Program-made: the position numbers and the translations under genes
Assembly (NCBI RefSeq): GCF_036711975.1
Contig: NC_091968.1
Coordinates: 29,497,001-29,561,000, forward strand
DNA: 64,000 nt
DNA from: Onthophagus taurus
Lineage: Eukaryota; Arthropoda; Insecta; Coleoptera; Scarabaeidae
Direction: 5' to 3'
The notes under the pieces: model-generated
What the model was told of the DNA's origin: nothing
Seen by the model: only the letters and a program-made list of their open reading frames with translations
Database searches by the model: none
Shown here: piece by piece, positions 12,338 to 23,329 of the stretch
Layout of the letters: every line of letters starts with the position of its first letter
Position numbering within the stretch: position 1 is the stretch's first letter

Positions 12338-13145
12338 GAACGATTTCGTCTCAAATCGCCGAGATCGCTTGCGGGCGAGGCGCTACTTTTGATAAATCAT
12401 CACGTAATAGTCAGCTCCAAAAAGTTCTACTGCCTCGCCCGCAAGCGACCTCGGCAGAGTGACGTTAAATGTTTTTTTATGGAAAACTATATCTTTATAA
12501 AGATATAAAAGGAACGATTTCGTCTCAAATTGCCAACGTCGCTTGCGGGCGAGGCGCTGCTTTTGATAAATCATCACGCAATAGTCAGCTCCAAAAAGTT
12601 CTACTGCCTCGTCCGCAAGCGACCTCGGCAGAGTGACGTTAAATGTTTTTTTATGGAAAACTTTATATCTTTATAAAGATATAAAAGGAACGATTTCGTC
12701 TCAAATCGCCGAGGTCGCTTGCGGGCGAGGCGCTAGTTTTGATATATCATCACGTAATAATCAGCTCCAAAAAGTTCTACTGCCTCGTCCGCAAGCGACC
12801 TCGGCAGAGTGACGTTAAATGTTTTTTAAGGAAAACTTTATATCTTTATAAAGATATAAAAGGAACGATTTCGTCTCAAATCGCCGAGGTCGCTTGCGGG
12901 CGAAGCGCTAGTTTTGATATATCAACACGAAATAGTCAACTTTGGGGATTGTAGTGCCTCGCTCACAAGCTTCCTCGGCGATTTGATGATAAACGTTTTC
13001 TTATAGGAGCCTTTATATCTTTGCCAAGATTGGATAATGTATGATTTCTCCTTAATCCGCTGAGGTTGCATGCAGGGGAGGCGTTAAAATGCTTGAAAAC
13101 TGACGGTTTTGTGTTGATACATCAAAATCAGTGCCTCGCCCATAT

Positions 13146-13526
13146 TGTCATTCAGCGCTAGATTGTTGTATATTTTTATTGAAGTTGTTGAAAGGTTAAA
13201 TACATATACGTATTAGAAAAGTATATTTCTAATTTTTTTCTTTAGAGCTGAAATTCAACTAATTTTTCTCTATCTCGAAGTTTTCTTCCGCTCCCTTAGC
13301 GATTTGAAAATAATCATCAAAAAACCATGTAACAGCTATAAGTGGTAACCATAGAAATTATTGTAATTATTTTTTGTATAAATTAAAAATTTTGACTTGG
13401 ACAGTAGATTTTTGGAAACCAAACGATAAGAACTTCGTTAAAAAAATTTCAGTGCATTATTTCAATAAAAAAAAATAAAACAGGAGACTCAAGGGACTCC
13501 TGCGTTAGTTTCCTGGAAGAACGGGT
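13146..13526. other. Spacer between satellite and ORF
   Basis: AT-rich DNA with no gene. A pyrimidine-rich run followed by TTTCAG ends near 13452 and could be a splice acceptor for a 5' exon junction of the next gene, but no donor partner is visible. Confidence 0.3.
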
Positions 13527-14591
13527 TTGACTGCAAGCGTAGTTATGCGTTATATAAAACTGGATGAATCACAACTCACCCCTCTTTTTAAATTGAGTTG
13601 GAAAACATTGTACAGGACGACCAGGAGGACCCTAAAAAGTAAACTTGGAGCGACAAGTCATCATCACTACCACCACCAACAACAACAACACCGCTACCCT
13701 AAACATATGTGGGATTTTATAAGGAAAAATAGCGATTTTCAAGAATACCCTACAGATAAAATCAAATCGATCGAAGAAACGAGACTTTCAAATTCAAATT
13801 TCCCAAAAACGCCACAAAAACCGGGAAATAATTACACAATTAATATTTACTACAACGACCCGAAAAAAATGAAGAAAAACGAGATAGTACCAAAAGGAAA
13901 AGATGAACTCCTTCACGAATTAGGAGGTACAATGGAAGAGGGTCAATACGATGAGACGTTAAGACAAGTGCTTTTATTGCATCTATTGAAAGAACATCGA
14001 TCCGTTTTAGAAAGGAATTTCAAAAAGTTTTTAGACAACGATTTAAAAGATATGAATCCAAATAAAGTCACGTTACTCAAAAATTATCTCGAAGAAAAAT
14101 CGACGACGCAACAAAAACAACTACAAGAAAAACAACTCCAACAAGAACCATCTCCAGAGTATGTTTTAAATGCCCTTCGAAGCTCAACAGAACAAAAAAA
14201 GATGGCTTTCGTCCGAGAAGCTTTAGAACTTTGCGATAAAATCATCGAAGAATCAAACTTAGAAGAAGATGAAACATTAAAAACCCATGATGCATCACAA
14301 CCAGTTGAAACGAGCGGTTCAATAAAAGAATATCAACCAAAATTAAAAGGGGAAATTGTAGATTTCGAAACCAATCAAGAAATACAAGAAAGAAACTATC
14401 ATTTTAAAAAACTCGAAGTCGAGGCGGAAGATGTTGACGAAAATGACGCGTTTAGAAAAATCGTCGAAGAGGATAAAAAGGAAATCAAATGTAGCAAAGA
14501 ATTTGAAACGGACGCAAATTTGGGTGCTTCAAAAGAATCGATGACGAAGAGTGCGAAGACGCCAACATCGTCTTCGTCGTCTTCGGCTTGA
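13527..14591 (+). CDS. Hypothetical charged, coiled-coil-prone protein (354 aa)
   Basis: This uninterrupted 354-codon frame, far longer than chance in AT-rich DNA, codes for a hydrophilic protein I do not recognise. Residues 1-42 are basic. Residues 45-55 form a His/Gln run (HHHYHHQQQQH). Residues 134-200 are rich in Leu, Lys and Glu with helical periodicity and resemble a coiled coil, with another Gln/Lys/Glu helix at about 190-206. The C-terminus is acidic (about 240-325) and ends in a Ser run. There is no signal peptide or membrane segment. The start is the first ATG of the frame; a 5' exon ending near 13452 cannot be excluded. Its place beside the satellite and its lack of introns could also fit a retrocopy or a lineage-specific orphan. 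Function unknown. Confidence 0.6.
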   Translation: MTASVVMRYIKLDESQLTPLFKLSWKTLYRTTRRTLKSKLGATSHHHYHHQQQQHRYPKHMWDFIRKNSDFQEYPTDKIKSIEETRLSNSNFPKTPQKPGNNYTINIYYNDPKKMKKNEIVPKGKDELLHELGGTMEEGQYDETLRQVLLLHLLKEHRSVLERNFKKFLDNDLKDMNPNKVTLLKNYLEEKSTTQQKQLQEKQLQQEPSPEYVLNALRSSTEQKKMAFVREALELCDKIIEESNLEEDETLKTHDASQPVETSGSIKEYQPKLKGEIVDFETNQEIQERNYHFKKLEVEAEDVDENDAFRKIVEEDKKEIKCSKEFETDANLGASKESMTKSAKTPTSSSSSSA

Positions 14592-15391
14592 ACGGCAACA
14601 ACCAAAGCGGCGTCGTGTAAGTGGAAAAAGAAATAGTAACGAACGGATTCCGGGCGAAAGAAACGGGGTATAATTGCCGCGGAAGAATCTTCGTAATGCA
14701 GCCGCGTCGTGGCATTTTCGTTTCGACGTCGTCGTCGCGGTCTCGGTTCTAAGAATCGCGCGCGCCAAAGAGAACCGGAGAGGACACGTCTATGTCTCTC
14801 GGTGATATACCCGTTTTTCTTCTTAATTCGCAAAGAATTACGTTAGAGATAAAAGTTGATTTTATTTTTTCTTTTTTATAAGAATAAAAAAGAAAATTGA
14901 TTTAACCTAAGCTGTTTTTTCATCAAATCATTATTTAATTACAATACGAAACGCAAAAAAATAAAGAAATTACAAAAACAGAGATAAAGAAATAAATTAT
15001 CACCTTATTAAGCCGAGGTGATACATTTGATACCGCATAAAAACAACATAATGTAGTGAATCGGCTTAATTGATAACAGAGAATGAGATTAAGCCGAGGT
15101 TGCTTGGTGTCGAGGCGCTACATTGCTTGTTAACCATCTTAATATGGTATTAATTATAGCACTTAGGGGAGTTTCAACCATTCGAAAAAGATGGTACTGG
15201 TGTGTGTTCCAGACAGGACGTCGCGCCTTTATTTCTTTATGTAGGTGAAATAAAGGCGCGACGTTCTGTTTGGAACGTACTATCGTTTCCGATTATGGAT
15301 CATGGCTTATTTCTCTTTCTTTTTAATTCATAGTTCGCCTAAATCGCTCTAAAAAATTAGAAAAACATAACTTTGATAAATATATAATATA
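14592..15391. repeat. 3' flank, CGAGGC repeat fragments and an 18-bp hairpin
   Basis: 14600-14800 is GC-rich and rich in cgtcg runs. 15005-15130 contains three AAGCCGAGGT/TCGGCTTAA motifs and GTCGAGGCGCTACA, relatives of the satellite arms. 15217-15265 is a strong inverted repeat: ACGTCGCGCCTTTATTTC, a loop of about 11 bases, then GAAATAAAGGCGCGACGT. The flanks GTTCCAGACAG and CTGTTTGGAAC extend it imperfectly. It may be a very short fold-back element. Confidence 0.7.
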
Positions 15392-15812
15392 CAGCGTGTC
15401 CCGTATCTTCCGCATCAGAGCATTATACGATTGTACGATACATTATTCTGAAGCGATCTTTCTAATAAAATTTTTTCGAAATGTTTATAATAACCGCACG
15501 GGAACTGTTTAAGCGAACTGTTTTTCGTCCAATCAGCAGATCGCAAATCAGCCTCAGGTAGTCGGTGCCTCCTTCGGCCGGTCCGCTACGCCGATGATAA
15601 CTCGTTTCCCACGTGTACTCACCAATAGATTCGTCACGGAAAGAGAAATAAACTTTTTCGGTGAATCAAAGTCGTCCGTTATTGGTCGTTGTTAAACAGT
15701 TCCCGTGCGGTTATTATAAACATTTCGAAAAAAATTTATTAGAAAGATCGCTTCAGAATAATGTATTCTACAACCGTATAATGCTCTGATGCGGAAGATA
15801 CGGGACACGCTG
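15392..15812. mobile_element. MITE, 421 bp, with about 125-bp inverted repeats and TA target
   Basis: It begins CAGCGTGTCCCGTATCTTCC and ends with the complement GGAAGATACGGGACACGCTG. TA flanks both ends (15390-15391 and 15813-15814). The arms run to the shared CCGCACGGGAACTGTTTA/AACAGTTCCCGTGCGG sites. The centre (about 15520-15690) is unique and GC-richer. There is no coding capacity. The terminal CAG...CTG and TA target fit the Tc1/mariner group. Confidence 0.9.
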
Positions 15813-15894
15813 TATATCCTATTAATCTCGACTTAAATCTACAATGTATATTGCGTGCTCATTAACACCATATAGGTACAATATTGTAACATAT

Positions 15895-15974
15895 ACTATG
15901 CTGCCTCGGCCGCAAGCGACCTCGGCTTCATAAGCATCCGTTCATTTATATTACGGCTGAGGCGTTACATTATA
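15895..15974. repeat. CGAGGC-family repeat fragment
   Basis: CTGCCTCGGCCGCAAGCGAC plus CTCGGC matches the right arm of the 176-bp satellite unit, and GGCTGAGGCGTTACA follows about 45 bases later. A further relative lies at 17650-17725 (CCGAGGCGCTAAA ... TGTAGCACCTCGG), on the other side of the fold-back element. The fold-back copy therefore probably inserted into, or near, a dispersed member of this family. Confidence 0.65.
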
Positions 15975-17602
15975 CAGGGTGTCTCAGCGAGACCGGTCAT
16001 TAGACGTTTCTGGGGTTCTGGCGAAAATAAAAATTTGAGAATTCAGACTTAAGTATTATCAATTACGATCTCTTCGTCTAAAATATTTTCAGATTTCTTG
16101 CACTTCCGGTTATACCGGAAGTCGCCACCAACTTAATTTTTTTAAATGGAACACCTGTATATTTTTACATATTTGGATTTGTCTGTTTTCAAGGTTTATA
16201 AATAACTTTACTTTTTGTAATTTGATTCGGTCGTTCTCGAGTTATTCGAATTTTTCTAGAAAAATCTGCTGCAGCAGACATTTGTTCAAAAAATCAGAAA
16301 ACACTCAATTTTTGGGATATCAATTTAGGATTGAGAACATTCTTAAGCAACATGATGGAGTATGTTTTGGTGCCGAGAACTGCGGTCTAGAACGTTTGAT
16401 CACTTTACTATGGCACGTTAACTTTTCAAAATTTGGAACTACCGTAACTTCATTTTTTTAAATGGCACCCCCCATATTTTATTTTTTAGTCGTCTTCGGT
16501 GTCTCATTCTACATCTTTTATATCCCATATGACCCATACCTAATATTAATAGTTTGGGAGATAATTAGGGTTTTTTGAAAAATGCACACATCATATGGAT
16601 ATTTAGCCTAGTGTGCCACGAAAAACAAGCCTTCTCAATGAGTTCTTGTCAAAGACTCACTTGTTTACGTCACTTGATGCATGTGAGCTAATAATTATCT
16701 GTTATGTCCCTTAATATTAGTACTGAAACGAATTAAAATCGATAACAATAACGAAAGTAATATTTACACAAATCAAAAAATTCTTAATTTGTCGCACTTT
16801 TCGTGCACAAAAAATAAATTATGGATTTCTTCATTTGTATAAACATTATTTACGTTATTAATATCCATTTTAACTGGTTTTAGACTCACAAGCATCAAAC
16901 AACCTAAATTAGACTTTGACGTTTATCAATAAGTCATTAAACATTTGTTTTCCATGGCACACTAGGTTAATATCCATATGATATGTGAGCATTTTTCAAA
17001 AAACCCTAATTATTTCTCAAACTATTAATGTTAGGCATAGGACATATGGAATATAAAAGATGTAAAATGAGACGCCGAAGACGACTAAGTAATAAATTAT
17101 GGGGGGTGCCATTTAAAAAAATGAAGTTATGGTGCTTCCAAATTTCGAAAAGTTAACGTATCATAGTAAAGTGACCAAACGATCTAGACAGTCGTTCTCG
17201 GCACCAAAACATACTCCATCATGTTGTTTAAGCATGTTCTGAATCCTAAATTGATATATCAAAAATTGAGTGTTCTATGATTTTTTGAAAAAATGTCCGT
17301 TGGAGCAGATTTTTCTAGAAAAAATCGAATAACTCGAGAACGGCCGAATCAAATTCCAAAAAGTAAAGTTATTTATAAACCTTGAAAACAGACAAATCCA
17401 AATATGTAAAAATATACAGGGGTGTTCCATTTAAAAAAAATAAAGTAGGTGGCGACTTCCGGTATAACCGGAAGTGCCAGAAATCTGAAAATATTTTAGA
17501 TGAAGAGAACGTAATTGATAATATTTAAGTCTGCATTCTCAAATTTTTTGTTTGGCTAGAACCCCAGAAACGTCCAATGACCGGTCTCGCTGAGACACCC
17601 TG
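15975..17602. mobile_element. Fold-back DNA transposon, copy 2 (internal deletion)
   Basis: This has the same termini as the 1601-3505 element, with TA flanks at 15973-15974 and 17603-17604. It is 277 bp shorter. The left arm runs to about 16794 and joins directly to the GTCGCACTTTTCGTGCAC stretch that is at 2695 in copy 1, so the segment matching 2420-2693 is missing. Nearly all of the transposase relic is therefore gone. The deletion edges share only a few T bases. Confidence 0.85.
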
Positions 17603-18993
17603 TATGTTAACTAATTTTTTGTCAATAACGACAAAGATTGTACGCTCCTTAACGATTAATCCGAGGCGCTAAATCACATCAACTTTGTATTAACGTGTTA
17701 TCAATTGTAGCACCTCGGCCCCGTTTTAACTGTCTAAATACAATAAAGACAAAATGCTTTATCGAGACATTTATTTCAGATAAATTACATTGTAAACGAA
17801 ATCTTGAAGATTTAACTGCGAAACAACTTGTTTTAATGTTCTTTTTTTAATTTTAGAACTGTATGCACGCTCCAAGAAGAAAACAAGATGATGTCCCAAC
17901 TAAAATGAAAAAAATCTGTCATAAAATTGATTCTTTATTCTTATATTACTAACCGTTACAGTGAAAATAATAAAATTGAAACTATGAATCTGTTTGTTTT
18001 TGAATCTGTTTCTCTTGTGGGTTTGTTGAGGGGACAGGAGATGTGTAAGGGGGGCCCTTTGGTCGTCGGGACAAAAACAAAGGGACCGGAGCCGCGCAGC
18101 GCGGCGATCGGCATTCGGCCCCGTATTGTTTGTTCGTATTAATTATGGTCGGCGATCGAATGCCGGAGCCTCCGGACTCCTGCAGCACCTGAACGGGGCC
18201 CTCATTCCTGACGTTCCTCGTTCCGTCGTTGTGGTCCCTCCAAGCCCCTCGTTTCAATAACCCCCCCAATGCTCTTTTCGTAAATCAAATGAATTAATAT
18301 CAACCGACGGTAAATGCATGTGAAAGTGTCTCTCCGCAAAACGGAAATCGAGTTGTAATCATTTTTAAAACCAGTTTAAGGTTAATTTGGTTAATTAGTA
18401 TAAATCGGGAAGTAAAGTAAGTGAACGAGCGATTTTCACCGTCATTTTGTGTTTAATGAACTATTTTATTGATTTCTTAAAGTTAAAAAAATAAATTCTT
18501 TAGAAAATAACTTTTTTTTTCTATTTATTTAAAATTGTTGGAAAATAGAGCAAAAAATATTATTCTGTTACTGTAACTTGCAACATCGAAATTTTTCTCT
18601 TATCATTACCCGAGTTTTCTTATCGTAAAAACGCGTTAAATTGTTGCAAGTACCTTATAACAACAAAAAGCTCCTTTTTAAGCAAATAATAAGCATAATT
18701 AATAAACTGACCTTTCTCGAGGAAGGGTGCGCTCATGTCACGTTTCCTCCCAAAGTTGCTGTTTCTCTTTCCGCCTTAGATCGCTGTAACAAAATATCAA
18801 TAAATAAAAATTTCAAAATTGTCAGTATGAACATAAAAAACTTATGAAAAAATTAAAAAAATAACGAACGTTCCAGAAATTCAATTAAAACGATAACGCG
18901 CAAAATATTTTTATTAAATTCCAATAGTTCGCATTCTTTTTTTTGAACGATAAAAAATTAAAACGAGTGCAAAAAATATAAATCATTAAAGTA
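17603..18993. other. Intergenic or intronic DNA with a GC-rich island (18040-18260)
   Basis: No gene is supported. The island at 18040-18260 is GC/CpG-rich and holds an imperfect inverted repeat (GGCGATCGGCATTCGG against GGCGATCGAATGCCGG, 18102-18170). It could be a regulatory or 5' untranslated element. Open frames through it are not convincing. 18270-18990 is AT-rich. Confidence 0.35.
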
Positions 18994-20633
18994 CAGCAAA
19001 ACCTCGATATAATGGACTTGTACGGACAAGATAGAATAAACAGGAAAATTTTTTCCATTTAAAACCTGCCAGTTGTCATGTAAACCATAAACATAACTTT
19101 TCTAATTTAAAAATGACATTCTAACTTGACATGTGACATTTAGAAATCAAAAATAACGCGTCAAACTTGACAGATGACATTTAATCCTTAAATTTAACGT
19201 TTCTAATTCGAAAATAACATTACAAACATGACAGGTGACGTTTAAACCTTAACCATAGCAGTTTTTATTATCAAAATGACATTTCTTAAACTTTCTATTT
19301 TGAATATGACATTTCAAACATGACAGGTCACGTTTAAACCTTAACCATAACATTTTTTATTATCAAATCGACATTTCATATATGACATTTGACGTTTAAG
19401 TATAAAAAATTATATTTCAAACTTGACATGTGACATTTAAAAAATGAAATCGTTATTTCTACGTCAATATATGACATTTAAACGTTAAACGCAACTTTTT
19501 TACTTTGATAATGACGTTTCTGAGTTGATATGTGACGTTTTAAAAAGAAAAAATGTCACTTCAAACTTGATATGTGACATTTTAAATAAAAAATCGTTAT
19601 TTATACCTTGATACAGTACGACATGAAACATAAAAGCCCTATTTCTTATTTGACAAATGGCATTTAATTCTTAAATACAACTTTCTAATTTGAAAATGAC
19701 ATTTCAAACATGACAGGTGACGTTTAAACCTTAACCATAACGTTTTTATTTTCAAAATGACATTTCTAATCTGACATTTGACGTTTAAATATAAAAGTTA
19801 CATTTCAAACGTGACGTGTGACATTTAAAAAATTAAATCGTTATTTCTACGTCAATATATGACATTTAAACCTTAAACGCTATTTTTTTACTTTGGTAAT
19901 GACGTTTCTAAGTTGATATGTGACGTTTTAAAATAAAAACTGACATTTCAAAATTGATATGTGACATTTCAAATAAAAAAATCGCTTTTTATACCTTGAA
20001 ATAGTATGACATAAAACATAAAACACACATTTCTTATTTGACAGATGTCATTTAATTATTAAATATAACTTTCTAATTTGAAAATGACATTACAAACATG
20101 ACAGGTCACGTTTAAACCTTAACCATAACATTTTTTATTATCAAAATGACATTTCATAAATGACATTTGACGTTCAAGTACAAAAAATTACATTTCAAAC
20201 TTGAAGTGTGCCATTTAAAAAATTAAATCATTATTTCTACGTCATTATATGATATTTAAACCTTAAACGTTACTTTTCTACTTTGATAATGACGTTTCTA
20301 AGTTGATATGTATGTGACGTTTTAAAAATAAAAATAAAAAACTGCTATTTATACCTGGATATAATATGACAAAATATAAAAATGACAACAAATCTTATTT
20401 GACAGATAGATTTAGATTTAAATCATAACTATATTAGATTGAGAATGACATTTCTGACTTGATAGGTGACATTTTATATATAAAATCGAAATTTTCAACT
20501 TGACACATCGCATTTGAATGATAAACACAATTTTTCTAATTTGAAAATGACATTTCTAATTTGACAAGTGACGTTTAAAATTAAAAAATGACATTTGAAA
20601 CTTGACATGTGACATTTAAGCGAGGTTTTACTG
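18994..20633. mobile_element. pogo/Tigger-like MITE expanded by a TGACATTT/TGACGTTT minisatellite
   Basis: The ends are CAGCAAAACCTCGATA and CGAGGTTTTACTG, a 13-bp terminal inverted repeat with one mismatch, flanked by TA (18992-18993, 20634-20635). CAG-AAACCTCG termini with TA targets are typical of pogo/Tigger elements. The inside is a degenerate array of 20-45 bp units built on TGACATTT, TGACGTTT and ATGACAGGTGACG. A larger period of about 400 bp is visible: ACAGGTGACGTTTAAACC or its TCACG variant recurs near 19227, 19320, 19710 and 20100. There is no transposase. Confidence 0.8.
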
Positions 20634-21599
20634 TATTAATTTTTAAGAAAATGTACTTTTCTTTCCGTCTCTTTCTCGTTTATGGTTTAAACCAGTGAGT
20701 CACACGATATTATTACCTACAATTTTATTATTGGATTTATTATGAACCGCGATTTTAACCACGTGTATAAGAAAGCATGGTTAAATTTAAAAAAAACATT
20801 AATTGCCCTGTTATAAAGTTATAATCTAACGGTTAATTGAAAATTGAAAATGAAAAGAGAAAAAATAATCGATAATAGAATAAAAAGGTTTTAACCGTTT
20901 TTAGTGCAATGTCTGTTTCCCACCGTTAGAAAGTGGTCTCGGGTCGCGAAACGGTCTCCCGGTTTAAATGCGTCATACGGTCGTAATTAGCGAACACAAT
21001 CGCCCGTTTACGGGACACCGTTTACTATTACTACTAATATCGAGAAATAAGTTTAAACGGGGGGAATAAATAAACCGCGTTGGGTTATTATTAAACACGG
21101 AGGCCCGTTCTGATCGACTGGACATTGCGGTTATTCCATCGTCTTTTTCTCTTTCTTTTAATCGTTCCAATCTACGACGAAAGCCCTTTCTTCGTTTACC
21201 CATTTACATAGAAATAACTAATATTATATAAATTTTGAAGTCTTTTAAAATAAAATATTACATTAACAGGTGTTTTTAAAGGGTGTGGGATGAAGAGGAA
21301 ATAGGAAAACGGGAACTCTCCGAACGGGCGCCATTCAACAAGTAGCTCATTTCGAACGGTTCAGCCTCCGCCGCCGCCGATGAAGGAAGGATTTGATCCA
21401 GACGACGACGACAGGCAAAACGTAGAGACTCCGTAGCAGTAGGCGCCTGTACCGTTAACCGTCCGAGACTCTCTCGAACCGCGCCCTTTATTTCATCTCA
21501 CCTCAGGCGATCTTTTCTAATCATAATCCGATCATTTTATGCATGTTAAAAAAGCACTTGTTTAATAATAAACAGTCTTAAATATAATACATAAACGAT
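20634..21599. other. Spacer with GC-rich block between two opposite minisatellites
   Basis: No gene is supported. 20930-21190 and 21290-21510 are GC-richer and contain gccgccgcc and gacgacgac runs. A plus-strand ATG at about 21379 opens only 18 codons. The block could be a regulatory or untranslated region of an unseen gene. Confidence 0.3.
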
Positions 21600-22470
21600 T
21601 TTTTTGTCATTTAAATGTCATTTTTTATTTTTAAACGTCACTTGTCAGATTTGAAACGTCATTTTGAAATAAAATGTTATGCTTAAAGTTTAAACGTCAC
21701 CTGTCATGCTTGAAATGTCATTTTCTAACCAGAAAAATTATACTTAAGAATTAAATGTCATCTGTCAACTTCAAAATTGTGTTTCTTATATTCAAAACGT
21801 CACATGTCAATTTTAAAATGTCATTTTTTATTTTTAAAACGTCAAGATGTCAGGTTAGAAATGTCATTTTTAATTTAATAAAGTCACAGGTAAGGTTGGA
21901 AACGTCAATTTCAAATTAGAAAAATTGTGTTTAAAATTCAAATGTCAAATGTCATTTTCAATCTAGTACAGTGGTTAAACATTACCTGTCATGTTTGAAA
22001 TGTCATTTTCAAATGAGAATTTTAAGAATTAAATGCCATCTGTCAAATAAGAAGTAGCGTTTTTTATGTTTTATGTCATACTATTTCAAGGTATAAATAG
22101 CGATTTTGTATTTAAAATGTCACGTTAAGTTTGAAATGTAATTTTTTAACTTTTTTTACTTAAACGTCAAATAAGAAATGTCATTTTCAAAACAAAAATT
22201 TTATGGTTAAGGTTAAAACGTCACCTTTTAATGCCTTTTTAAAGATTAAACGGCATTTAACAAGTTTGAATCGACGTCCTCATATTAGAATAGTAATTTT
22301 TAAGGTTCATTCTTGAAGTTAAAAGTGTCATTTTCAATTTTTAAAATGTCATGTTTCAAGTTATTATTTATTATTTAATGCAGTCAATAAAAATATCACT
22401 TGGTCCATCAGAAATGTCAATTTTAAAAGTGTCAACATAGTTACACATAAAGATGTGTACTGTTATTTTA
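21600..22470. repeat. AAATGTCA/AAACGTCA minisatellite (reverse orientation)
   Basis: This holds many short units such as AAATGTCATTTT, AAACGTCACCTGTCA and TTTGAAATGTCATTTT. They are the reverse complement of the core units in the 18994-20633 element, including the stretch GCGTTTTTTATGTTTTATG / CATAAAACATAAAA. It is probably an older copy of the same family in opposite orientation. I could not find clear terminal repeats. Confidence 0.75.
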
Positions 22471-23224
22471 AACAAATAACCCCTAAAGTTTGCAAATTTT
22501 TATCTATACGTCAATTTGACATTTCGGAAACGTCATTTTTAAACTAGAAACGTTTAATTTTTAAAAGATCACATTAAATAAGAAATGTCTTTTTATTTCG
22601 GTTAACAACGTTTTGATTTTGATTTCTAAATGAAATCACAATCGGAATAGAGGGATAAGCGTCGGATTAATTTAACAAATTCCTGGGTCGTTTCGAAAGA
22701 GATGTTCGACGGGCAACGAATTTAATTTCTAGTTTTCGGCCGGAATAATTCACAACATCCGGCAAACGTGAGTATAACTTTGGCATTTCACCTGGAATTC
22801 CCGAACCGGGGTTTTGCGTTCCCAACCCGTCCCGTTTGTACTCCACCCCCCCAAATCCCCCATTTCAATCGATATTGCACTTTTTATCATTCCCTATATA
22901 AACTTCTCCATCATAACATTTAATGCAAAGAAAAAAGTTTTTATAAAAAAGATTAAATTATTTATATTTTTTTTTCTCAATTAATCTTTATCACCTGTTC
23001 TTATTATATCAAAGGTGACTCACGACCTTCACTACTCCGACTATATCTTATCGGTTACTGAGGAACGATAAGAATAGGTTTTGAGCCGATTCACGTTTTA
23101 TTAAGGACGTTATCGTTTATTTACCGGTAGGACTACTTGTTATTGTTTGAAATTGATTGAATACTTTTTTTTAATAACAACGTATTCTAAAAACAACTTA
23201 CACTTGTTCACAAAATTGAGAATA
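22471..23224. other. Intergenic DNA, nothing recognised
   Basis: A slightly GC-richer patch at 22720-22860 apart, this is plain AT-rich DNA without supported genes or repeats. Confidence 0.4.
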
Positions 23225-23329
23225 TAGGAGAATGGAAGGTAGATAATTGTGAATATTTCAAATAATTATTAATTTATTTTAAAGTTTGTGCAAAGCAGTT
23301 AAGTAGAAGTGATTAAGTTTAGGTTGGTA

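Larger units (their letters stand above)
5771..13145. repeat. 176-bp satellite array, about 42 units, each with a 25-bp inverted repeat
   Basis: Unit starts (gccgaggtcgcttgcggg) recur at 5857, 6033, 6209 and 6385, a 176-bp period that continues to about 12.9 kb with decayed ends. Each unit contains TGCCGAGGTCGCTTGCGGG plus CGAGGC, a loop of about 50 bases, and the near-perfect complement GCCTCGCCCGCAAGCGACC plus TCGGCA. It also contains the 16-bp perfect palindrome TATCTTTATAAAGATA. Units differ at a few diagnostic sites. The GAGGTTAACTG variant lies near 6312, 7016, 7721, 9477 and 10354, so multimers of 4, 5 and 10 units form a higher-order pattern. Open frames inside the array are by-products of the period. 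Edge units are the most diverged, as expected if homogenisation acts in the array centre. Confidence 0.95.

Noticed and set aside
5857..12950. Regular repeats that could suggest a CRISPR-like array
   Set aside because: The full 176-bp unit is repeated, with no unique spacers, and the host is an insect.
14399..14833. Minus-strand 144-codon frame and two others overlapping the end of the 13527 ORF
   Set aside because: Shadow frames made possible by the acidic and Ser-rich plus-strand codons and the cg-rich 3' flank.
17860..17960. Acceptor-like TTTTTAATTTTAG followed by a 30-codon plus-strand frame
   Set aside because: Could be a last exon, but the acceptor is common in AT-rich DNA and the peptide has no match I know.
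17982..18269. 95-codon minus-strand frame and a plus-strand frame in the GC-rich island
   Set aside because: Composition alone keeps them open; no domain, splice site or codon pattern supports them.
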